Position numbers and translations under genes: made by a program. Of a stretch of DNA of 64,000 nt, positions 18,028-26,874 are shown in pieces. Numbering within the stretch: position 1 is the first letter of the stretch; each line of letters opens with the position of its first letter. Source of the DNA: Streptomyces sp. MspMP-M5. GTDB lineage: Bacteria; Actinomycetota; Actinomycetes; Streptomycetales; Streptomycetaceae. A model generated the notes under the pieces. The model saw nothing but the letters and a program-made list of their open reading frames with translations, ran no database searches and was not told the DNA's origin. The stretch is from contig NZ_KB891853.1 in assembly GCF_000373585.1 (NCBI RefSeq), forward strand, positions 34,614 through 98,613, read 5' to 3'.

Positions 18028-20787
18028 TCAGCCGGCCGGAGTGCCCTGGCCGGATGCCGACTGGCCGGATGCCGGCCGGCCCGCGGACGGCGCGCCGGTG
18101 TCGTCGGCACTCCCGTTGCTGGTGGACGGTGCCACCGCGGAGTTGCTGCCGGACGGGCTGCCGCCCGAGCTGCCGCCGGAGGGCGTCGATGGCTCGCCGG
18201 TCGGGGTGACCGTGGGCTTGCCGGTCGGGGTGGGGTCGGGGGTGCCGGTGGGCCCGGTCGGCGTGGGGTGGGTGGGGGTGTCGGTGGGCTTGTGCGTGGG
18301 GTGGGTGGGGCGGCCGGTGGGCGAGGTGGGGCCGCCGCTGGCGGAGGTCGGGCCGCCGGTCGGGGTGCCGGGGCCGCTGGGGGCACCGGTGGTGCCGGGG
18401 GCGGACGGCGAGGTGGTGGCCCGGTGGCCGGGTGTGCCCGGGGTGCCGGGCCGGGTGGTGCCGGACCGGGTGGGCGGCAGGCCGGCGCCGGTGCCGGGCT
18501 CCTGGGCCGGCTCCTGCGCGTCGCCGCCGGCGGCCGGGGACTGGTCGGTGGTGACCTTGTCGTCGTGCCGGCCGGAGTTGTCGGAGGTCATGCCGAGGGT
18601 GACGACGGTGCCGAGCACGCCGGCCAGTACCACTCCGGCGGCGACCGCGAGGAGGTTGCGGCGGCCGGTGCGGCGGATGCCGCGCCCGAGTCCCCCGCCG
18701 GCGCCGGCCGCGGCGGCCTTGCCCGCCGTGCCGGGCTTCGCGGCGTGGGCGCCGTGCGCGGCCTTCCCGGACTTGCCGGCCGCGGCGAGCGGGAGCGCGG
18801 CGGTGGTGTCGCGCGGCGCCGCCGCTCCGCCCTGGTCGAACGGGGTGGCCAGGCCGGCGGCGGCCGGGGCGGACCCGGCGGTCCGGGTGGTGGCCGTGCC
18901 GGCCGGCCCCTCGGGGCGGACGACGGCGTGCAGCTTGGCGGTCGAGACGGCGTCGGGCGACGCCTCGCCGGCCGGTCCGGCGGCCGGGTCGCGGGGCTCC
19001 GGCGCGTCCGTGGCATCCGCCGCGGCGGCCCCGGCGTCGCCGGACGCGGGGGCGACGGCCGCCAGCAGCGTCGTCGGCGCGTTCGCCGCGGCGGCCCGGG
19101 ACCGGTCGATGACCAGGGCGAGGGCCCGCCGTCCGGCGATCGCCCCGTCGCGGTCGGAGAGCACCCCGCGCAGCCCGATGGACGCCTCCAGCTCGGCGCG
19201 CGCCCGGTCGACGTTGCCGCTGCACAGCGCGAGCACACCCAGGTCGTGGTGGAAGTACGCCTCCTCGGCGACCTCGCCGGCCAGCCGGGCGGCCTCCTGG
19301 CCGTGCCGCAGGCTGCGCTCCCAGGCGCTCCAGTGCAGCGCCGCGGCGAACGCGGGCGCGGCGGTGCGGGCCAGCAGCACCGCGGCGGCCGGGTGGCCGC
19401 TCTCCCGGCTGCCGGTCAGCACACCCATGGTGGCCAGCACCGCGTCGGACTCGGCGGCGGCCCGCTCGGGGGTGACCGAGGGGTGCCCGGCCCACCAGGC
19501 GTAGTGCTGGGCCGCGGTGTGCGCCCGGGCGGGGGCGCCCTCGGCGTAGCCGGCGGCGGTGAGCTGTTCCTGGACGGTGGCGGCGAGGCGGTAGTGCCCG
19601 CCGGCCGGGCTGATCAGGCCGCAGCCGAGCAGTTCGCCGAGGGCGGCGTCGGCGTGGGTGTCCTGGGTGAGGGCCGGCAGATGGGCCTGGTGCGGCAATT
19701 CGCCGTTGAGGGCGACCGCGAAGCGAAGGGTCTCCTGGGCGGCGGCGCCGAGCCGTTCGGCGAGCAGCGGGGCGGGCGCGGCGGCCTCGCCGACGGCCGG
19801 CAGCGGGACCTCGGGGCGCTGCTCCGGGTCGGCCGTGCCGTCCTCGGGGAAGAGGCCGTAGCCGTCGTCGAGGGCGCCCGGTTCGATCCGGGCCTTGTCG
19901 CGCTGCCGCAGCAGGGCGGCGCCCTGGACGAAGCGCAGCGGCAGCCCCTCGGACTCGAACCACAGGTCGGCGGCCCAGGCCGTCTCGTCCTTGGTGAGCG
20001 GGCGGTCCAGGGCGCGCTCCAGCAGCCGCCGGCCGGCATCCTTGCCGATCCCGCCGACGAAGACCTCCTCGACGTGCGCGCCGGCGCTGGGCGCGGGCAC
20101 GTCGGGGGTGGCGGCGAGGAGGAAGGCGCACTCGGGGGTGGCGTCCAGCAGCTCGTCGAGCGCGGCGCCGCCGAACTCCAGGTCGTCCAGGACGACGACC
20201 GCGCCGATGCCGCCGAGCAGGCGCAGCAGCTCGGGCCGCTCCGGGCGGTGCTGCGGGGCCCGGTAGACGGCCGCGAAGAGGGCGTACAGGACGTCGGTGA
20301 CGGTGCGGTGGTAGCCGGAGAGCCGCACCACGCCGTCCGGGGCGAGGTCGGCGACGCGGCCGGCGACCGCGTCCAGCAGCCGGGTGCGGCCGGAGCCGGC
20401 GGGGCCGGTGACGCGCACCGAGCGGCCGCGGGAGAGCAGCCGCTCCAGCCGGGCGATGTCCTCGTCCCGCTCTTCGAGGGGGATCTCGTGGCCGGCGAAC
20501 GAGACCGGTCCGGAGGGCACCGGCGGCTGGGCGGCGCGGGCCGCGGCGGCGCGCTCCTGGGCGTCCAGCTTCTCGGGCGGGGCGGGGCGCTCGCCGGGCG
20601 GGCAGGGCTGTATCTCACAGCCGTCGACGGGGTTGACGGTCACGAGGTAGTTGCCCGAGACGAGCCGGACGACGCGGGCGAGGCCGCCGGATCCGGCCTG
20701 CCGGCCGGCGGACTCGGGGGCCGGCGGACCGGCCGTACCGGCCTGCTCGCCGTGCTCCTCGGGGCCCGGGTGGGTGTTCGGGTCCAT
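18028..20787 (-). CDS. Membrane-anchored NTPase-like protein with altered Walker A and Pro/Thr-rich tail
   Basis: 919 residues. Residues 1-100: polar head. Residues about 105-330: STAND/AAA-like NTPase region with GPAGSGRT (128-135; Arg134 where Walker A has Lys) and Walker B VVVLDDLEF. Residues 330-700: helical, TPR-like Ala-rich region (for example NVDRARAELEASIGLRGVL). One membrane helix at about 708-730 (LLAVAAGVVLAGVLGTVVTLG), then about 190 residues of Pro/Thr/Gly/Ser low complexity, predicted outside the cell. The start ATG has GGAGAG upstream. Function is unknown; the layout suggests cytoplasmic sensing coupled to the envelope (inference). A STAS gene lies upstream on the same strand. 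Long plus-strand open frames across this locus are artefacts. Confidence 0.82.
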   Translation of the reverse strand: MDPNTHPGPEEHGEQAGTAGPPAPESAGRQAGSGGLARVVRLVSGNYLVTVNPVDGCEIQPCPPGERPAPPEKLDAQERAAAARAAQPPVPSGPVSFAGHEIPLEERDEDIARLERLLSRGRSVRVTGPAGSGRTRLLDAVAGRVADLAPDGVVRLSGYHRTVTDVLYALFAAVYRAPQHRPERPELLRLLGGIGAVVVLDDLEFGGAALDELLDATPECAFLLAATPDVPAPSAGAHVEEVFVGGIGKDAGRRLLERALDRPLTKDETAWAADLWFESEGLPLRFVQGAALLRQRDKARIEPGALDDGYGLFPEDGTADPEQRPEVPLPAVGEAAAPAPLLAERLGAAAQETLRFAVALNGELPHQAHLPALTQDTHADAALGELLGCGLISPAGGHYRLAATVQEQLTAAGYAEGAPARAHTAAQHYAWWAGHPSVTPERAAAESDAVLATMGVLTGSRESGHPAAAVLLARTAAPAFAAALHWSAWERSLRHGQEAARLAGEVAEEAYFHHDLGVLALCSGNVDRARAELEASIGLRGVLSDRDGAIAGRRALALVIDRSRAAAANAPTTLLAAVAPASGDAGAAAADATDAPEPRDPAAGPAGEASPDAVSTAKLHAVVRPEGPAGTATTRTAGSAPAAAGLATPFDQGGAAAPRDTTAALPLAAAGKSGKAAHGAHAAKPGTAGKAAAAGAGGGLGRGIRRTGRRNLLAVAAGVVLAGVLGTVVTLGMTSDNSGRHDDKVTTDQSPAAGGDAQEPAQEPGTGAGLPPTRSGTTRPGTPGTPGHRATTSPSAPGTTGAPSGPGTPTGGPTSASGGPTSPTGRPTHPTHKPTDTPTHPTPTGPTGTPDPTPTGKPTVTPTGEPSTPSGGSSGGSPSGSNSAVAPSTSNGSADDTGAPSAGRPASGQSASGQGTPAG

Positions 20788-21083
20788 GCTGCAAGCTCTC
20801 CAGAATGTGCGTGCCGTCGGTGCTTCCGGCCGTCCGCACTCCCCCGGCTCCGGCGGATCTCCTCAGCCGTCGCGTCTGGTCCGGTACCCCGCCGCGGATG
20901 ATGACACACGGCGGACAACCGAACCATAGACCGATCCCGGGCCGGGGGCACAGCCGGGGCGGCACCTTGACGAGAACGACACCAGATCAGCGGAAATGCA
21001 CGTCTTGCGGCATTCCTCCCGATCCATCCCAGCGATCCGAGCCGCCCCCGCCGCCCGCTGCGGCCCCGGCGGGGGGCGGCCAC
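20788..21083. other. Intergenic region upstream of the NTPase-like gene
   Basis: About 300 bp between the STAS terminator and the ATG at 20787. On the minus strand, TATGGT (complement of 20924-20929) could be a -10, followed by a leader of about 130 nt. I see no gene or repeat here. Confidence 0.4.
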
Positions 21084-21123
21084 GGAGCGGGGACGGGCAC
21101 CTCCCCGTCCACCGCCCCGCTCC
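21084..21123 (-). terminator. Terminator after the STAS gene
   Basis: GGAGCGGGG (21084-21092) pairs with CCCCGCTCC (21115-21123), and ACGGG (21093-21097) with CCCGT (21104-21108). It directly abuts the stop codon of the STAS gene. Confidence 0.6.
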
Positions 21124-21447
21124 TCACACCCGGGGCAGCGACTCCGCCTCGATCCCGCCCTCGATGGCGAGGATGCGGTGCAGCCGGGTGGCGACCAGCA
21201 GCCGCTGCATCTGCGGCGGCACCCCACGCAGCACCAGCCGGCGGTTGTTGCGGCCGGCCCGGCGGTGCACGCCCATGATCACGCCGAGGCCGGTGGCGTC
21301 CCACGAGTCCAGTTCGGTCAGGTCCAGCACCAGATCACCCCGGCCGGAGTCCACGGCGGCGTGCAGGGCCGTGCGGGCGTCCGCCGCGCTGCGGACGTCG
21401 AGGCGGCCCCCGACGACCAGCTCGGCGTGGTCGCCCCTGATGTGCAT
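21124..21447 (-). CDS. STAS domain protein (anti-sigma factor antagonist-like)
   Basis: 107 residues, a single STAS domain: GDHAELVVGGRLDVRSAADARTALHAAVD, LVLDLTELDSWDATGLGVIM, and a basic C-terminal half. The phosphorylation loop reads DATGLG, with Thr52 at the position where SpoIIAA-type proteins usually have Ser. Such proteins bind anti-sigma factor kinases in partner-switching modules; no kinase gene is adjacent, so its partner is elsewhere. It is transcribed towards the NTPase-like gene but is separated from it by a terminator. Confidence 0.87.
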   Translation of the reverse strand: MHIRGDHAELVVGGRLDVRSAADARTALHAAVDSGRGDLVLDLTELDSWDATGLGVIMGVHRRAGRNNRRLVLRGVPPQMQRLLVATRLHRILAIEGGIEAESLPRV

Positions 21448-21593
21448 ATGCGCTCCCCGATGTCATGGGTTGTGGTGCATTGTCGTCTACCGAACTGACT
21501 GCCTCTCATACGGCGAAGTTGCCGTCTGTAAGCGAACCGATACCGAAATCACCCCGGCGGGTGACCCCGTCGGAGTACAGCCCTGACGCGGTA

Positions 21594-22442
21594 TCAGTGG
21601 GTGTAGAAGCCCTGGCCGCTCTTGCGGCCGATGTCGCCGGCGTCCACCATGCGGCGCATGATCTCCGGCGGGGCGAACTTCTCGTCCTGGGACTCGGTGT
21701 AGATGTTCTCGGTGGCGTGCAGCAGGATGTCGACGCCCGTCAGGTCGGCGGTGGCCAGCGGCCCCATCGCGTGACCGAAGCCCAGCTTGCAGGCGATGTC
21801 GATGTCCTCGGCGCTGGCCACGCCGGACTCGTAGAGCTTGGCGGCCTCGACGACCAGCGCCGAGATCAGCCGGGTGGTGACAAAGCCGGCCACATCGCGG
21901 TTGACCACCACGCAGGTCTTGCCGACCGACTCGGCGAACTCCCGGGCGGCGGCGAGGGTTTCGTCGCTGGTCTTGTAGCCGCGCACCAGCTCGCAGAGCT
22001 GCATCATCGGCACCGGCGAGAAGAAGTGGGTGCCGACCACCCGCTCGGGCCGGGCGGTGGCCGCGGCGATCTTGGTGATCGGGATCGCGGAGGTGTTGGA
22101 GGCCAGCACCGCGTCGTCCTTGGCGAGCTTGTCCAGCGCCTGGAAGATCTCCCGCTTGACCTCGATCTTCTCGAAGACCGCCTCCACGACGACGTCCGCG
22201 TCGGCGACCGCGTCCAGGTCGGTGGTGGTGGTGATACGGCCCAGCGCCTCCTCGGCGGCGGCCGCCTCCAGCTTGCCCTTGGCGACGAACTTCTCGAAGG
22301 AGGACGCGATGCCGCCCTTGCCGCGGGCCAGCGCCTCGTCCGTCACATCGCGGAGGACGACGTCCCAGCCGGCCTGGGCCGAGACCTGCGCGATTCCGGA
22401 ACCCATCAGTCCGGCGCCGATGACGGCAAGCTTCTTTGCCAC
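21594..22442 (-). CDS. 3-hydroxybutyryl-CoA dehydrogenase
   Basis: 282 residues from a GTG (22442) preceded by GAGGGG; an upstream ATG at 22457 would add MRGQA. Rossmann fold at the N-terminus: KKLAVIGAGLMGSGIAQ binds NAD(P). The catalytic His is in HFFSPVPMMQL, and NRDVAGFVTTRL and the C-terminal KLGFGHAMGPLATADLTGVD belong to the 3HCDH helical domain. It oxidises or reduces the 3-hydroxyacyl-CoA/acetoacetyl-CoA pair. With the thiolase at 2.7 kb it can form the acetoacetyl-CoA to 3-hydroxybutyryl-CoA step (inference from content). Confidence 0.93.
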   Translation of the reverse strand: MAKKLAVIGAGLMGSGIAQVSAQAGWDVVLRDVTDEALARGKGGIASSFEKFVAKGKLEAAAAEEALGRITTTTDLDAVADADVVVEAVFEKIEVKREIFQALDKLAKDDAVLASNTSAIPITKIAAATARPERVVGTHFFSPVPMMQLCELVRGYKTSDETLAAAREFAESVGKTCVVVNRDVAGFVTTRLISALVVEAAKLYESGVASAEDIDIACKLGFGHAMGPLATADLTGVDILLHATENIYTESQDEKFAPPEIMRRMVDAGDIGRKSGQGFYTH

Positions 22443-22790
22443 TGCTTGTCCCCTCACACCCTGTGCATTTGACGGTCCTGAGTGACGTTAGCGGTCACCG
22501 GCGATCGATTGGCGGGGAAGAGATGCGCGTCACGTCTCCAAAGGAAGACATCACACCCACGGGCTGCGGCGCGCACCCGGAAGGCCGTCAGCCGGCCGCC
22601 CCCGGTAAGTAGTTGAGGGGCTTTCGGCCGGGCGCCGCCACCGTCCGTCCCGTCCCGTCCCGCAGGGCGAACGCCCCGGTGCAGCCCTCGACGGTGCCCT
22701 CCGTGGCGAGCCCGCGGCGACCGCCTCGGCCCGCGCGGGGCGGCACCGTCGCGGGCCCCGCGCGGCCGGGCCGTCCGCCGGGCCGCGGCG

Positions 22791-22796
22791 TAGTCT
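22791..22796 (+). promoter_or_regulatory. -10 element of the adenosyltransferase gene, probably leaderless
   Basis: TAGTCT ends 7 bp before the ATG at 22804, and no ribosome binding site is seen in CCCTCGT. The upstream region is extremely GC-rich and a -35 is not clear. Confidence 0.4.
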
Positions 22797-22803
22797 CCCT
22801 CGT

Positions 22804-23376
22804 ATGGTGAATCTGACCCGCATCTACACCCGTACCGGAGACAAGGGCACCACCGCGCTCGGCGACATGAGCCGGACCGCCAAGACCGACGCCCGCATCG
22901 CGGCGTACGCGGACGCCAACGAGGCCAACGCGGCGATCGGCGTGGCGCTGGCCCTCGGCGCGCTGCCGGAGGAGATCACCGCGGTGCTGCTGCGGGTGCA
23001 GAACGACCTCTTCGACGTCGGCGCCGACCTGTCGACCCCGGTCGTGGCGGACCCGAAGTTCCCGCCGCTGCGCGTCGAGCAGTCCTACGTCGACAAGCTG
23101 GAGGCGGACTGCGACCGCTTCCTGGAAGGGCTGGAGAAGCTGCGCAGCTTCATCCTCCCCGGCGGTACCCCCGGCGCCGCCCTGCTCCACCAGGCGTGCA
23201 CCGTCGTCCGCCGGGCCGAGCGCTCCACCTGGGCGGCCCTGGAGCAGTACGGCGAGACCATGAACCCGCTCACCGCCACCTACCTCAACCGCCTCTCCGA
23301 CCTCCTGTTCATCCTGGCCCGCACGGCCAACAAGGAGACCGGGGACGTGCTGTGGGTGCCGGGCGGCGAGCGCTGA
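22804..23376 (+). CDS. Cob(I)yrinic acid a,c-diamide adenosyltransferase, PduO type
   Basis: 190 residues. The N-terminal ATP loop TRIYTRTGDKGTTALGD and the five-helix-bundle motifs (RIAAYADANEANAAIGV, VQNDLFDVGADLSTP, FILPGGTPGAALLHQACTVVRRAER, LTATYLNRLSDLLFILAR) are diagnostic of PduO-type ATP:cob(I)alamin adenosyltransferases. The enzyme makes adenosylcobalamin for mutases such as methylmalonyl-CoA mutase, consistent with meaB and mce in the same window. The gene is monocistronic and probably leaderless. Confidence 0.94.
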   Translation: MVNLTRIYTRTGDKGTTALGDMSRTAKTDARIAAYADANEANAAIGVALALGALPEEITAVLLRVQNDLFDVGADLSTPVVADPKFPPLRVEQSYVDKLEADCDRFLEGLEKLRSFILPGGTPGAALLHQACTVVRRAERSTWAALEQYGETMNPLTATYLNRLSDLLFILARTANKETGDVLWVPGGER

Positions 23377-23446
23377 GCGGAGTCCGGCACCGGCGCGGCC
23401 CAGCCCCACGCCGGCGCGGCTCCGGCCCGGCTCCGTCAGAAGCGAC

Positions 23447-24031
23447 CTAGCGCAGGATCTTCGCTGCGCGCCGGGCCGGCGTCTCGTCCGGCGCGGCCCG
23501 GTCCTTGGGCCGCTGTTTCGGCCAGATCAGGTACGTCAGCGTGATCACCCCGTGGATCACCACGAGGCGCAGGCCCGCCGCCTGCGAGCTCCGGAGCGAC
23601 GAGACGTCGCCGTCGCCGCCGACGTACCAGATCGCGCCCTGGAGCAGCCCGGCCGCCACCGCGGCCATCAGCACCGTGCGCAGCCACAGTGTCACCTCGT
23701 ACCGGAAGCGCTCCCTTCCGTACCGCTTGACCGGCGGCGGACCACCGGCGAAGCGGTGCGCGACGTACCGGTCGACCCACTTGATCGTGTGGTGGCCGTA
23801 GGCGACGGTGAAGCCGATGTAGAGGGCGGCCAGGCCGTGCTTCCAATCGGCGGCGGCGCCGTTCTTCAGGTCGATCGCGGTGACGATCAGCAGCACCAGT
23901 TCCAGCAGCGGCTCCAGCAGCAGCACCGCCGCCCCCGTCTTCGGCATCCGCGCCAGATAGCGCAGCGCCAGGCCGACGGCGAGCAGCACCCAGAAGCCGA
24001 CCTCACAGGCGATGATCAGCGTGACGACCAC
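23447..24031 (-). CDS. Hypothetical integral membrane protein
   Basis: 194 residues from GTG 24031, which has AGGAGGGACC upstream; the longer open frame is Arg/Pro noise. Four to five hydrophobic segments: VTLIIACEVGFWVLLAVGLA, AAVLLLEPLLELVLLIVTAI, LAALYIGFTVAYGHHTI, LWLRTVLMAAVAAGLLQGAI and RLVVIHGVITLTYLIW. The C-terminus is basic and cytoplasmic. The family is conserved in streptomycetes but has no assigned function. It is divergent from the histidine kinase gene (230 bp). Confidence 0.8.
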   Translation of the reverse strand: MVVTLIIACEVGFWVLLAVGLALRYLARMPKTGAAVLLLEPLLELVLLIVTAIDLKNGAAADWKHGLAALYIGFTVAYGHHTIKWVDRYVAHRFAGGPPPVKRYGRERFRYEVTLWLRTVLMAAVAAGLLQGAIWYVGGDGDVSSLRSSQAAGLRLVVIHGVITLTYLIWPKQRPKDRAAPDETPARRAAKILR

Positions 24032-24261
24032 GGCGGTCCCTCCTCTCCGGCAGCTCCCCGTACCGGGCGGCTCCGGGAGGTCCGGGGCCGTCCGAGCGGC
24101 CGGTCCCCTCCAGCCTCCCAGCCGCCGGTGCCCGGTCCGTCGTCTGCGGCGACGATTCCGGCTGCGACTTTCGATGTAGGAGGCCGGGTCACGGGGCGCC
24201 CGGCACGGTCCGTCTCCCCGCCGTGGCGACGGCCGGCGCCGCCGCCGTGTTTGATGGAGGG

Positions 24262-25488
24262 GTGAACGCCCCCTCCCCCGTCGCGTGTGCCCGGCCGCAC
24301 CGGCATGACGTGCTCGCCGCGGGCGGCGGACTGGCCGGCGGGCTGATGCTGTGGGCGCTCGGCCTGTACGGCGGACCGCCGCTGCTCGGCCTGCCCCCGG
24401 CACTGACCCTGCTCGCGCTCACCGTGATGGCCGCCGCCGAACTGCTGCGCCGGACCGCCCCGTTGGCCGCGCTGGCCCTGGCGCTGCCCGCGCTGGCGCT
24501 GGACTCCTGCGCCGGCACACTGGCCGCCACCGTCCTGATGTTCACCGACGTGGTCTATGCCGCGGTGCTCTACGGTCCGCCGGCCGCCGCCCGCCGGATC
24601 CCGGTGGCCTCGGTGCTGCTGACGGTGCTCGCCACCGCCGTGACCGCGGTGTTCTGGCACAGCCCGCAGGTGGTCCTGATCGGCATCGTGATCGCGCTGG
24701 TCACCGTGGCCCCGGCCTGGACCGGCCTGATCATCCGCGACCACCGGGACGCCGCGCAGGCCGCCCGGCTGCGGGCCGAACAGACCGCGCTGCTGGCCGA
24801 GATGGACCGCACCCAGGCGGTGGCCGGCGAACGCGCCCGGATGGCACGGGAACTGCACGACCTGGTCGCCAACCACCTGTCCGCGATCGCCATCCACGCC
24901 ACCGCCGCGCAGACCCTCGACGAGCCCGACGCGACCCGGGCCGCGCTCGGCGTGATCCGCGAGAACAGCGTCCAGGGCCTGGCCGAAATGCGCCGGCTCA
25001 TCGGCCTGTTGCGGGACGCGAACACCACCGGGGACGGGCCGGCGGCCACCCCCACCCTCGACGGGCTGGCCGCACTGGTCGCCCAGGCCCGTGCGAACGG
25101 CGCCGCCAGTGGCCTGGAGTTCGTCCTGGACGACGGCCGGGGGCCGGCCGGGGCGGGCACCGAAAAGCCGTCCGCGCCGGTCGAGTTGGCCGCGTACCGC
25201 ATCGTCCAGGAGTCGCTGACCAACGCGCTCAAGCACGCCGCGCCCGGCGAGGTCCGGGTGCGGATCGCCCACGGCGCCGGCGGGGCGCTCACCGTCACCG
25301 TCCGCAGCCCGTACGCCGACCGACCGGGGCCCCGCGCGCCCGGCTCCGGGGCCGGGCTGACCGGCATGCGGGAGCGGATCGCCCTACTGGGCGGGGAGTT
25401 CGACGCCGGCCCCGAAGGCGGGCCGGACGGAAGCGTCTGGCTGGTACGGGCGGCACTGCCCGCCACCGGGAAGGGAGAGCAACGATGA
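24262..25488 (+). CDS. Sensor histidine kinase (NarL-type, HisKA_3)
   Basis: About 408 residues; the start is uncertain (GTG 24262 chosen, GTG 24223 also possible). Five or six N-terminal membrane helices (residues 17-155), then the dimerisation/phosphoacceptor helix ARMARELHDLVANHLS with His199, and an HATPase domain with N-box QESLTNALKHA and G-box SGAGLTGMRERIALLGG. The usual D-x-G-x-G loop between them is degenerate (SPYADRPGPRA). The response regulator gene overlaps the stop (ATGA), so the two form an operon. The signal is unknown; the nearly loop-free membrane domain suggests intramembrane sensing. Confidence 0.87.
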   Translation: MNAPSPVACARPHRHDVLAAGGGLAGGLMLWALGLYGGPPLLGLPPALTLLALTVMAAAELLRRTAPLAALALALPALALDSCAGTLAATVLMFTDVVYAAVLYGPPAAARRIPVASVLLTVLATAVTAVFWHSPQVVLIGIVIALVTVAPAWTGLIIRDHRDAAQAARLRAEQTALLAEMDRTQAVAGERARMARELHDLVANHLSAIAIHATAAQTLDEPDATRAALGVIRENSVQGLAEMRRLIGLLRDANTTGDGPAATPTLDGLAALVAQARANGAASGLEFVLDDGRGPAGAGTEKPSAPVELAAYRIVQESLTNALKHAAPGEVRVRIAHGAGGALTVTVRSPYADRPGPRAPGSGAGLTGMRERIALLGGEFDAGPEGGPDGSVWLVRAALPATGKGEQR

Positions 25489-26174
25489 CCGGCGCCGCCG
25501 CGCGGCCCATCCGGGTCCTGGTCGCCGAGGACCAGTCCGCCGTACGGGCCGGGCTGGTCCTCATCCTGGGGACCGCACCCGACATCGAGGTCGCCGGGGA
25601 AGCCGTGGACGGCGAGGAGGCGGTCCGGCTGGCCGGCGCGCTGCGCCCCGATCTCGTCCTCATGGACATCCAGATGCCCCGGCTGGACGGGGTCTCGGCC
25701 ACCCGCCGGATCACCGAGGAGGGACTGGCCGACGTCCTGGTGCTGACCACCTTCGACCTGGACGAATACGTCTTCGGCGCGCTGCGCGCGGGCGCCGCGG
25801 GCTTCCTGCTCAAGGACAGCGACGCGGCGACGCTGCTCGGCGCGGTGCGCACGGTGGCGTCCGGCGAGGGGCTCATCGCGCCGGCGGTGACCCGGCGGCT
25901 GATCGCCGAGTTCGCCCGGACGCGGCCGACGGCCCGGCCGTCGCGGGACCGGACGGCCCCGGACCCGGCGGTCCTGGACGCGCTGACCCCGCGCGAGCGG
26001 GAGGTGCTGGGATGCCTGGGCGAGGGGCTGTCGAACGCCGATATCGCGCTGCGCCTGGCGATGGCGGAGGCCACCGTGAAGACCCACGTCAGCCGACTGC
26101 TGAACAAGCTCGCGCTCCGCAGCCGCCTCCAAGCAGCCGTCCTGGCCCAGGAGTTGGGGGTGGAGGCACCTTAG
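25485..26174 (+). CDS. LuxR/NarL-type response regulator
   Basis: 229 residues. Receiver domain 1-125 with acidic pocket AEDQ and phosphoacceptor D61 in [13 protein letters not shown]; conserved Thr and Lys in [10 protein letters not shown] and LLKDS. LuxR HTH at about 165-225: [43 protein letters not shown]. The start ATG overlaps the kinase stop. It is the cognate partner of the adjacent kinase. Targets are unknown; the divergent membrane protein gene is one candidate because of position only. Confidence 0.92.
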   Translation: MTGAAARPIRVLVAEDQSAVRAGLVLILGTAPDIEVAGEAVDGEEAVRLAGALRPDLVLMDIQMPRLDGVSATRRITEEGLADVLVLTTFDLDEYVFGALRAGAAGFLLKDSDAATLLGAVRTVASGEGLIAPAVTRRLIAEFARTRPTARPSRDRTAPDPAVLDALTPREREVLGCLGEGLSNADIALRLAMAEATVKTHVSRLLNKLALRSRLQAAVLAQELGVEAP

Positions 26175-26239
26175 GGGCGCGGTGGGGGGCAGTGGGGGCA
26201 CCGTAGGGGCCGGCCGAACGGATCCCGTAGGGGACGCGA

Positions 26240-26256
26240 GGCCCCCCTGCGGGGCC
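26240..26256. terminator. Short hairpin between convergent genes
   Basis: GGCCCC (26240-26245) pairs with GGGGCC (26251-26256) over a 5-nt loop, between the response regulator stop and the stop of the DUF2550 gene. A small GC stem without a T-run. Confidence 0.4.
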
Positions 26257-26288
26257 ACAACGGTCGGGAGGCGGGCGCTATTCCGGCC

Positions 26289-26732
26289 TCACGCCACATT
26301 CACCCGCTGCCCCGGCGGGGCCGCCTCCAGCCAGGCGAGGAAGCCGGTGAGGGCGTCCTCGCTCATCGCCAGTTCGACGCGGACGCCGCCGTGGGCGCAG
26401 GCCAGCACGATGGAGTCGGAGAGCAGCGCGAGCTCCTCCTCGCCCTGTGGGGTGCGGCGCGCCAGCACCTCGATGGCGGAGCGCTCCAGCAGGCGACGGG
26501 GCCGGGGCGCGTACGAGAACACCCGGAACCACTCGATCCGGTCGCCGTTGTACCGCGCCACGCCGTAGATCCAGCCCTTGCCGCTGGGCTCGTCCTCCGG
26601 CACGTTCCAGCGCAGGCTGCAGTCGAAGGTGCCGCCGGGTCGCTGGATGAGCCGTCGCCTCAGTCCGAAGACGAACAGCCCCAGCAGGACCAGCAGCACG
26701 ACCGCGCCGCTCACAAGCAGAGCGAGGACCAT
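26289..26732 (-). CDS. DUF2550 family membrane protein
   Basis: 147 residues from an ATG with GAGGAGG upstream. One N-terminal membrane helix (VLALLVSGAVVLLVLLGLFVFGL), then a soluble beta-rich domain with GTFDCSLRW, WIYGVARYNGDRIEWFRVFS and LACAHGGVRVELAMS, the DUF2550 pattern. In actinobacteria this gene routinely follows atpC. Function is unknown; the topology suggests a membrane-tethered cytoplasmic domain with a PH-like beta fold (inference). A hairpin separates it from atpC, so part of its expression may be independent of the atp operon. Confidence 0.85.
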   Translation of the reverse strand: MVLALLVSGAVVLLVLLGLFVFGLRRRLIQRPGGTFDCSLRWNVPEDEPSGKGWIYGVARYNGDRIEWFRVFSYAPRPRRLLERSAIEVLARRTPQGEEELALLSDSIVLACAHGGVRVELAMSEDALTGFLAWLEAAPPGQRVNVA

Positions 26733-26804
26733 CTCGACCGACCTCCTCGCCTCGGTGGGGGTGGCCCCGGACGGGGTCCGGGGCAGGGAAACGCACCTGC
26801 ATTG

Positions 26805-26851
26805 CCTCAGCCGCGGACCGCTCCGGAACTCCGGGCAGCCCGCGGCTGAGG
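26805..26851 (-). terminator. Terminator of the atp operon after atpC
   Basis: CCTCAGCCGCGG (26805-26816) pairs perfectly with CCGCGGCTGAGG (26840-26851), with a small CCGG/CCGG hairpin inside the loop. It begins 23 bp downstream of the atpC stop on the minus strand. Confidence 0.65.
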
Positions 26852-26874
26852 ATCGATCTCGACGGTGACGGAGC

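Noticed and set aside
17986..20901. A 971-codon plus-strand frame across the NTPase-like gene
   Set aside because: Gly/Ala/Arg noise antisense to a protein with clear Walker B, membrane helix and ribosome binding site on the minus strand.
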